In this document: positions 58,519 to 64,000 of the stretch, one piece after another | Layout of the letters: every line of letters starts with the position of its first letter | Numbering within the stretch: the first letter of the stretch is position 1 | NCBI RefSeq assembly: GCF_030053775.1 | Contig: NZ_CP125669.1 | Coordinates: 2,413,962 to 2,477,961, forward strand | Reading direction: 5' to 3' | Length of the DNA stretch: 64,000 bases | From: Acinetobacter corruptisaponis | GTDB taxonomy: Bacteria; Pseudomonadota; Gammaproteobacteria; Pseudomonadales; Moraxellaceae | The notes under the pieces: generated by a model | The model's input: only the letters and a program-made list of their open reading frames with translations | What the model was told of the DNA's origin: nothing | The model's database searches: none | Made by a program: the position numbers and the translations under genes

Positions 58519-58548
58519 AAAAACCAGTTCAAAATGAACTGGTTTTTT
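58519..58548. terminator. Bidirectional terminator between response regulator and porin
   Basis: The stem AACCAGTTCA / TGAACTGGTT with the loop AAA is flanked by A and T runs on both sides, between converging genes. Confidence 0.92.
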
Positions 58549-58588
58549 TATGATCAATCTGGGTTCTGGATAGAACCGCAATTCAATC

Positions 58589-59458
58589 TTAGAAACGTAA
58601 CTTCGCGTTTACGCCAACAGTTTGCATATCTGCGTCAGAACCTACAGCATTTGCATTTACATAGCTTGCACCAACCGCAATCGCTGGAGTGATGAAGTAG
58701 TTTACATTCACACCCCAAGCTGAGTCTGGTGAACCAGCAAAGCTAGATTCAGCATAAGAAACGCCAGCACTAAGTTGTGAGTTTAGGTACAAATCAGTTT
58801 TTAACTCGTACGCAGTGTCTTGACCGTAAACGATACCTGTTTCGAAACCAATTGACATTGGAGTACCTGTGATTGCACCAACGTATTTAGTACGTGCAGT
58901 GATCGCATCCTGGTCATCGGCAATCGTTGCTGTCTCACCAACTGCTTTGGCAAAACCACTGTTTAGGATTGTGAACGTATCTAAAGATGTTTGTTCAACA
59001 ACGTTGGTATAACCTACAGCCACAAGGAAATTTGGTGCGATAACAGAACCAAACTCAACTGCCCAGCGTTGACCACGGTCATCAGAAAGACCATATTTAC
59101 CGTCATTGTCAGTTGCGCTGTAGCTTAAGCTTGCATATGCAGGCATATATGGAGTTGGCAGGTAAGCTTCCGCCTTAATACCCACGTTTTGGGATTTAAC
59201 GTCGTCAAGGTTTGCAAAGTTATATCCAACAGCAACATTTGAAGCCTGGTTAAGGAAAGCAGCTTCTGCCAAAGGACCTTTAGATGCATCTACATTATTG
59301 AAATAGTAGGTTGCCTGTCCACCCACAGTAAAGTTGTTATAATCTCTGTTTTCATCATTTGAATCTAGGGCTTCAGACTGACCTTGAATTTCGAATTGGT
59401 AAGCGTGAGCACCGGTCATGGCTAATACTAAAGCAGTGGCTAAACCGAGTTTTTTCAT
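58589..59458 (-). CDS. Putative porin (paralogue B)
   Basis: A 289-residue outer-membrane barrel protein. The ATG at 59458 begins a signal peptide (MKKLGLATALVLAMT, ending GAHA) followed by YQFEIQGQSEALDSND. It shares with the porin at 45537-46304 the strand PLAEAAFLNQASNV, a YYFNNV/YYFNPV strand before it and a terminal Phe (VNAKLRF). It is about 35 residues longer, mostly from a loop around GETATIADDQDA. The upstream 490 bases are non-coding, so expression may be strongly regulated. Substrate unknown. Confidence 0.8.
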   Translation of the reverse strand: MKKLGLATALVLAMTGAHAYQFEIQGQSEALDSNDENRDYNNFTVGGQATYYFNNVDASKGPLAEAAFLNQASNVAVGYNFANLDDVKSQNVGIKAEAYLPTPYMPAYASLSYSATDNDGKYGLSDDRGQRWAVEFGSVIAPNFLVAVGYTNVVEQTSLDTFTILNSGFAKAVGETATIADDQDAITARTKYVGAITGTPMSIGFETGIVYGQDTAYELKTDLYLNSQLSAGVSYAESSFAGSPDSAWGVNVNYFITPAIAVGASYVNANAVGSDADMQTVGVNAKLRF

Positions 59459-59949
59459 ACGAATTTCCAGCATTAATAAAAAAAGATATACATCTAAAAA
59501 CAGGATTCATTGTATTGTAACAAAATATGAAGTCAATGTAATAAATGGGTTACTCCGATAAACGAACAATCAAGGGCTAAGGATCGTTTAAAAAATAGAC
59601 AAATGTATTTTATTTTGTCAACCTGACACGAAATATATAACTAACAATTAGATAGATGAAATTTTCATCTTTGAAATCGCTGTAATATAATGGTCATAAT
59701 TCCATATTTTAATTGATTTATTCGATAGTATTGATCGTTTTTTACATTTAATGTGGGCAGAAAAATTACATAATTAAGCTTAAAAAGTGTGAATAAAATC
59801 TACTTTTCCTGTGTTTATGCGGTTTGTTTTTTATAATTTAAGCGGATTATCTGGATAAGATAGATAAAACCAGGTTAACAAAAGGCTGGATTTTTTAAAA
59901 AGGATTAACAAAAACGATGAAAAATGTAAATCTGATCTATTTAATCAAC
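59459..59949. other. AT-rich non-coding region upstream of porin B
   Basis: This 491-base stretch has no ORF. It contains a perfect AGATGAAA-T-TTTCATCT palindrome (59654-59670) and scattered AT tracts. The palindrome may be an operator or chance; no terminator or promoter with both boxes was found before the RNA candidate that begins near 59985. Confidence 0.5.
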
Positions 59950-59978
59950 TTTACTTTTTGAGATGTGGTTCACATAAT
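59950..59978 (+). promoter_or_regulatory. Promoter of predicted small RNA 1
   Basis: TTTACT (59950-59955), a 17-base spacer, then CATAAT (59973-59978). Predicted start of transcription is about 59985. Confidence 0.45.
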
Positions 59979-59984
59979 AGTGAG

Positions 59985-60092
59985 CAAGAGGTGTGGTATT
60001 TGCATTTTACCTCATAACATTTTCTCAAGTATTCGATGTGTCATACATCATTGTTTACTAGCTCGGCTTTCCCCAAGGCTGAGCTTTTTTTT
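59985..60092 (+). ncRNA. Predicted small RNA 1 (plus strand)
   Basis: About 108 bases with no ORF, between a sigma-70-like promoter and a strong intrinsic terminator (60060-60092, AGCTCGGC against GCTGAGCT, then T8). Two short internal hairpins are possible: GAGGT / ACCTC and GATGT / ACATC. No protein gene ends at this terminator, which is the main reason to propose an RNA. I do not recognise the RNA family. Confidence 0.5.
60060..60092 (+). terminator. Orphan intrinsic terminator (sRNA 1)
   Basis: A stem of about 8 bp with one G-T pair, an A/C-rich loop and T8. The nearest upstream plus-strand gene ends 1.6 kb earlier at 58470 and has its own terminator. Confidence 0.85.
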
Positions 60093-60231
60093 GCCTATTG
60101 TTTTAGTCATTCAATATGCAATTAAATGAGAGATAAAAGACAGGGATTCGAACAGGTTCATGCCCCAAGATTCTTTTTTATGATCTGGGAGAATCACGTA
60201 TGGGCTGCTGAAAGAAGCATAATTTTCCCAT

Positions 60232-60341
60232 AAAAAAAGACCCAACCTTAATTTGAAAGATTGGGTATTAGAAAAGGATGTTTCAATAGAGGGGAGAAAA
60301 CATCCTTGAGGGTTTACGGATCAAAGGGATTCTCTGGAATT
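60232..60341 (-). ncRNA. Predicted small RNA 2 (minus strand) with C-rich loop
   Basis: Predicted transcript of about 110 bases. Its promoter on the minus strand is TTCACA - 17 bases - AATAAT (60376 to 60348), each box matching consensus at 5 of 6 positions. Its end is the hairpin ACCCAA / TTGGGT (60240-60266) followed by CTTTTTTT. Between them is a perfect 10-bp hairpin AAGGATGTTT / AAACATCCTT whose 14-base loop holds CTCCCCTC, complementary to GGGGAG-type ribosome binding sites. No ORF is present. Confidence 0.6.
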
Positions 60342-60347
60342 AGTTAA

Positions 60348-60376
60348 ATTATTGCCTGTTTCAGCAGATATGTGAA
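60348..60376 (-). promoter_or_regulatory. Promoter of predicted small RNA 2
   Basis: Minus strand: -35 TTCACA (60371-60376), spacer 17, -10 AATAAT (60348-60353). Confidence 0.55.
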
Positions 60377-60537
60377 ATTGGTAATTTTCATCTTATGGAT
60401 TTAGTTTCCCGATGAATTGGCATTTTACTTCCACTAAAGAAGCACCTAAATCATGACAGTACAAATTAAAATTCAGGTAGAATCATTGTCTGTTTAAAAA
60501 ACATTCGAAATATTCCTGAGAAGCGTAAGGTGTATGC

Positions 60538-62256
60538 ATGGAACGTAAGTTAAAGAATGAAAAATTACGTTCAGAGCAAATCAGCCTGCGCCTTTTTGCC
60601 TGTATGGTCGTGATTATCTTATCGATCCTCTATATTTCCATTCCGCTTATTATCCATAGTGATCAAGAATATATTAAAACCCAACAGGTACTGACTGAAA
60701 TGACCAGTTTGCGTGCCTTGGTGAAAACCGCCAACAAAATTTCCAGGGAACGTGCCCACAGCAACAAGCTGATGTCGAGCCAGCCAGATGAACTGGAAAA
60801 CAACAGGAAAGAATTACAGGCATTCAGGCAGGTGGTGGATGCGCAAATCAATGAAACCATCCTCACACTACAGAAAAATGGCTTTGATTCAATCGCACTG
60901 CAATTGAGGGCGGATTTAAAACCAAAACTGGCACAGGGACGTAAAAAGGTCGATGCCTATGCCGAAATTCCACCTGATCAACGTACTTCTGCCCAGCTTG
61001 ACCATGCGATTGTGTCAATGTTTAAGGTTTGGGATAGCAACCGTAAATTGCTCAATGTGTTAATGACCCAGTCGAAAACCAAAGATAGCAAGATGTCGAA
61101 TTATTTTATTTCGATTCTCGTATTAACCGACATGCGTGATCAGGCAGGGCGGGTTGCTTCGAACATTATAGCACCTGTCACCTTTGGCGAGAAAATTTCT
61201 GACGAGAATCGGGCACGTTCACTACAAACCCAGCATCAGGCACAATATCTTTGGACAATGGTGGATGCCATTCAGCCACAAAATGCAAAAACCTCTGAAT
61301 ATCAATATTTATATCGACGTGTAAAAACCGAGTTTCTGGATCAGGGTCTGCCTCTCATCGCGAAACTGCTGGATGAAAGCAAGAATAATGAAGCCTACTT
61401 TCTAACGGGAACGCAACTGACGGAACGTATTGTTGATAAATTCATCACGGTGATGGATTTGCAAAACTATATTCTGGACTACAGCATTGAAGTTGCCACT
61501 GAACAGCATAAAAAGGCCAGACATCAACTGATCTTTACCCTGTGTATTTCCAGTCTTTGCCTGTTGATCGCGATTTTTACCATGATTTATGCAAGGCAAA
61601 GGGTTTTTAGCCCACTGATCAGGGCCAGAGATATGATTCTAGGCTTATCAAATACGCCTGATGAGCAGCAGCCGAGCAAACCTCAGCAAGAATTTGTTTC
61701 CCTGTTTGAGGCGATAGGTAAGCTAAAAGACATGCTGCAACAGCGTGACATGATGGAATTGCAGCTTAAACAGATTGCGAATTCTGATGTTTTAACAGGT
61801 GTGTCCAACCGTTTGGCCCTGGATGAATATATTGGTGTCTTGGAATCACAGCCTGAGACTTTGTCGCAAACCTGTGTGATTGTGGTGGATATTGATAATT
61901 TTAAATTCGTAAATGAGCAGTATGGGCATATTGTCGGTGATCAGGTGATTGTGATGATTGCGGATCAGTTAAAGCAGCATGTACGTTCATCTGACCTGAT
62001 TGTGCGTTATGGGGGTGATGAGTTTTTGGTGGTGATTGAAAATATCCAAATGGATGTGGCAAAGGCGATTGCTGAAAGTATTCGTTTGGGGATTTCAAAA
62101 GAGCGTATTGTCATTTCCAATATGGATGAAGCGATTCAGGTTTCGGTGAGTATTGGCGTGGCGATTGGGGCGGGAAGTTGGCTGGAACTGCTGGAAAAAG
62201 CCGATCAATCGATGTTAAGAGCCAAAGCAAGAGGAAAAAATGTGGTGGAGGGGTAA
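60538..62256 (+). CDS. Membrane diguanylate cyclase with large periplasmic sensor
   Basis: A 572-residue c-di-GMP synthase. One membrane helix (LFACMVVIILSILYISI, ~19-38) and a second (LIFTLCISSLCLLIAIFTMIY, ~328-348) enclose a ~290-residue, mostly helical periplasmic domain, which probably senses a ligand or signal; I do not recognise its family. A short linker with a coiled-coil-like segment leads to the GGDEF domain: DVLTGVSNRLALDEYI and IVRYGGDEFLVV. The I-site RSSD is five residues before GGDEF. All catalytic residues are present. The ATG at 60538 follows AAGGTG. Confidence 0.9.
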   Translation: MERKLKNEKLRSEQISLRLFACMVVIILSILYISIPLIIHSDQEYIKTQQVLTEMTSLRALVKTANKISRERAHSNKLMSSQPDELENNRKELQAFRQVVDAQINETILTLQKNGFDSIALQLRADLKPKLAQGRKKVDAYAEIPPDQRTSAQLDHAIVSMFKVWDSNRKLLNVLMTQSKTKDSKMSNYFISILVLTDMRDQAGRVASNIIAPVTFGEKISDENRARSLQTQHQAQYLWTMVDAIQPQNAKTSEYQYLYRRVKTEFLDQGLPLIAKLLDESKNNEAYFLTGTQLTERIVDKFITVMDLQNYILDYSIEVATEQHKKARHQLIFTLCISSLCLLIAIFTMIYARQRVFSPLIRARDMILGLSNTPDEQQPSKPQQEFVSLFEAIGKLKDMLQQRDMMELQLKQIANSDVLTGVSNRLALDEYIGVLESQPETLSQTCVIVVDIDNFKFVNEQYGHIVGDQVIVMIADQLKQHVRSSDLIVRYGGDEFLVVIENIQMDVAKAIAESIRLGISKERIVISNMDEAIQVSVSIGVAIGAGSWLELLEKADQSMLRAKARGKNVVEG

Positions 62257-62443
62257 AATATTTTCAATTTTATTTTAAAAATAAATATATAAGAATATGT
62301 TTTTTATGAATTTTAATTAAAAATAATCTTTCTCCAAATAAATAATCCTCATGTAATACTATGTTCCATAAAGAGCATTTATAAAGCAATCAATTATTCA
62401 TTTTATATATCTAGAGTTTTTGAAGCTAATAAAAAGTATTAGC

Positions 62444-62484
62444 TTGACAGGATTTTAGATAAATTATACATTAATGTATAATTT
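62444..62484 (+). promoter_or_regulatory. Promoter and palindromic operator of the XRE regulator gene
   Basis: A consensus -35 TTGACA (62444-62449) is followed by a perfect palindrome AAATTATACAT-TA-ATGTATAATTT (62461-62484) that covers the expected -10 (TACATT at 62467-62472, or TATACA at 62465-62470). Its position implies autorepression by the downstream HTH protein. Confidence 0.7.
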
Positions 62485-62506
62485 ATACGTTTAAAGAAAT
62501 TGAATA

Positions 62507-63463
62507 ATGAAACTATCAGCTTTAAAAAAGGTTCGTTTGGCAAAAATGATGACTCAGGCGGAAGTAGCGGAAGCTATGGGAGTGAGTCAACCTAATTACC
62601 AACGTTGGGAATCTGGAGCCGCCACTATTCCTAAAACTAAACACTCGAAGTTGGCAAAAGTACTAAATTCGACTGTAGATGAGATTTTAGGAAATCCTCG
62701 CCCTTTTGACACTTTGGGAATTCGAGAGGATATTGGCGATGAAGATACATATTTTGGAGAAATAGCATTTCATTTCTCATCAGGAAAGGGACTCCTATTT
62801 CCGATTACTGAGGCTGAAAGATCTCGGTTGTATCATCAGCTAAGGGGTAGTGGAGACTTTATTGTTGTTGAGTCTTTAGATAATCGTATTGCCTTTATTC
62901 GGAGAACTTCAATACAGGATGTTTATTTTTCAAGTGATGCATTTGATACTTTTGGGCCTGAAAAATACAAAGACTGCTTAGAAGTGAATAGAGTTGAAGA
63001 TGAAGAATGGTTAGTTATAGAGAATATTGAGTGTTTAGAGTGTGTAATAGATTTAATAGGTGAAGAAAAAGTAAAAAACTATGTAAAGAAAATACTTTTA
63101 ACCGAAGAAGAGTTAGATGCATTAATTGAACAAGGTCATATAATGAAAGAAGATAGAGAAAATGTTAAAAGAGACGCATCTAAAGAATTAAAAAAATTGT
63201 ATGCCAGAGCGACGGAGATTCAGTGGCAATTTGTTAATGGGAAAATAAGAAAAGAAGAGATATTCGATAATCAGAAACTTTATAATGCTTTCTCTTGTCT
63301 TGAAATTGATCCTGATAATGTAGAACCATTTATTCATCTATCTATAGAGGGATATCATAGATCGATTTTTATCAATACTGCTGAGTTAGATTATATTTTT
63401 ATTCCCGCGCATAAATTTAATTATGGTCGTTTAGAGGCTTTAGAAGAAGAATTGAGTGAATAA
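62507..63463 (+). CDS. XRE-family HTH regulator with duplicated C-terminal domain of unknown function
   Basis: A 318-residue protein. Residues ~5-62 are a Cro/C1-type HTH (KVRLAKMMTQAEVAEAMGV, QPNYQRWESGAATIPK). The rest is not a family I recognise, but it contains two related copies of a ~65-residue unit. Unit 1 (about 84-146) and unit 2 (about 236-304) share the pattern E-I-x-x-x-F-x-x-G-K, then L-Y, then F-I-x-x-x-S and a strand pair ending in Phe. The linker between them is charged and helical. The gene is AT-rich like the R-M cassette and is flanked by a palindromic operator upstream and uvrA downstream. Confidence 0.75.
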   Translation: MKLSALKKVRLAKMMTQAEVAEAMGVSQPNYQRWESGAATIPKTKHSKLAKVLNSTVDEILGNPRPFDTLGIREDIGDEDTYFGEIAFHFSSGKGLLFPITEAERSRLYHQLRGSGDFIVVESLDNRIAFIRRTSIQDVYFSSDAFDTFGPEKYKDCLEVNRVEDEEWLVIENIECLECVIDLIGEEKVKNYVKKILLTEEELDALIEQGHIMKEDRENVKRDASKELKKLYARATEIQWQFVNGKIRKEEIFDNQKLYNAFSCLEIDPDNVEPFIHLSIEGYHRSIFINTAELDYIFIPAHKFNYGRLEALEEELSE

Positions 63464-63467
63464 TTTG

Positions 63468-63500
63468 TTAGGCTAGAAATCAATTGATCTTCTAGCCTAA
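63468..63500. terminator. Hairpin between XRE gene and uvrA
   Basis: A perfect 11-bp stem TTAGGCTAGAA / TTCTAGCCTAA with an 11-base loop lies between converging genes. T runs are short, so it is a moderate terminator in both directions. Confidence 0.7.
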
Positions 63501-63512
63501 TTTAATGAAACT

Positions 63513-64000
63513 TTACTTCAACATCGGCTTTAAGAAACGCCCAGTATGTGAAATCTCAACTTTCGCGACTTGCTCAGGTGTGCCTTCAGCAATGATCTGA
63601 CCACCACCAGAACCGCCTTCAGGTCCTAGGTCAATCACCCAGTCCGCCGTCTTGATCACATCCAGATTATGCTCAATTACCACAATGGTATTGCCCTTGT
63701 TGCGAAGCTCATGCAGGATGTCCAGCAACTTGGCAATATCATGGAAATGCAGGCCAGTGGTCGGCTCATCCAGAATATACAAGGTTTTACCTGTATCACG
63801 TTTTGCCAGTTCACGAGCCAGCTTCACCCGTTGTGCTTCACCACCTGAAAGTGTGGTTGCCGCCTGACCCAGACGAATATAGCCTAAGCCCACCTGCATC
63901 AGGGTTTCCAGACGACGGTGGATGACAGGAATTGCGCTAAAAAACTCTGCCGCATCCTCGACTGTCATTTCCAAAACATCGGAAATGTTCTTGCCTTTAT
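63513..64000 (-). CDS. uvrA: Excinuclease ABC subunit UvrA, C-terminal part (runs off the window)
   Basis: The last 161 residues of UvrA, the damage-recognition ATPase of nucleotide excision repair. The frame is open to the window edge at 64000, so the gene begins outside. Visible are [16 protein letters not shown], the second ABC signature [20 protein letters not shown], Walker [17 protein letters not shown] and the switch [11 protein letters not shown]. The C-terminus ([16 protein letters not shown]) is intact. Confidence 0.97.
   Translation of the reverse strand, partial: KGKNISDVLEMTVEDAAEFFSAIPVIHRRLETLMQVGLGYIRLGQAATTLSGGEAQRVKLARELAKRDTGKTLYILDEPTTGLHFHDIAKLLDILHELRNKGNTIVVIEHNLDVIKTADWVIDLGPEGGSGGGQIIAEGTPEQVAKVEISHTGRFLKPMLK

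Noticed and set aside
60149..60172. GGGATTCGAAC, resembling the T-arm of a tRNA on the minus strand
   Set aside because: The flanking bases do not form the T-stem, and no acceptor, anticodon or D-arm is present. It is more simply a local GAAC-AG-GTTC palindrome.

Overview
The window looks like chromosome of an Acinetobacter or a close Moraxellaceae relative. This is inferred from protein similarity as I recognise it, the gene order gshB / murG-murC-ddl-ftsQ-ftsA-ftsZ-lpxC / dciA / M23 peptidase, the AT-leaning coding sequence, and the many GGGGAG-type ribosome binding sites. No rRNA, tRNA, CRISPR array or insertion sequence was found. Nearly all of the window is core genome. The accessory parts are a frameshifted gene remnant at the left edge, a 2.5-kb restriction-modification cassette (about 18.1-20.7 kb), a 1.1-kb non-coding stretch (59.5-60.5 kb) and a regulator gene beside uvrA (62.3-63.5 kb).

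Layout: 0-6.2 kb, a DUF6714-like pseudogene and the urea ABC importer urtABCDE. 6.2-12.4 kb, an acetyltransferase, a Tsx-like channel, a hibernation factor, an ankyrin protein, an outer-membrane protein, dsbD and a GST. 12.5-18 kb, a diguanylate cyclase, an esterase, a DUF2147 protein, an ArsC-like protein, exonuclease III and pyrE. 18.1-20.7 kb, controller (C) gene, methyltransferase and convergent restriction enzyme. 20.7-22 kb, DUF3565 gene, OhrR/MarR-type regulator and divergent glutathione peroxidase. 22.2-31.6 kb, gshB and the division/wall cluster to lpxC. 31.7-37.8 kb, dciA, M23 peptidase, aceE-aceF. 37.9-45.5 kb, a small membrane protein, a Mn2+ riboswitch with its UPF0016 exporter, an MBL diiron protein, guaB, glmM, pdxH and recJ. 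45.5-54.3 kb, a porin, prfB with programmed frameshift, an ArsR regulator, an OYE reductase, an SRPBCC membrane protein, waaA-rsmE, an MscS channel and a DUF805 protein. 54.6-59.5 kb, acs, FMN reductase, a LuxR-type response regulator and a second porin paralogue. 59.5-64 kb, two predicted small RNAs, a GGDEF protein, an XRE regulator with a duplicated domain, and the 3' part of uvrA.

Main points of interest: (1) the R-M cassette carries an identical 18-bp element in opposite orientation ahead of the C and R genes, and the C gene is broken by a clean 4-bp tandem duplication; (2) a predicted ~110-nt minus-strand RNA exposes a CUCCCCUC loop, complementary to the GGGGAG ribosome binding sites used by genes in this window; (3) an XRE regulator with a perfect 11-bp-arm palindrome over its promoter and an unrecognised, internally duplicated C-terminal domain. 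All functional calls come from reading the sequence; no database search was run.
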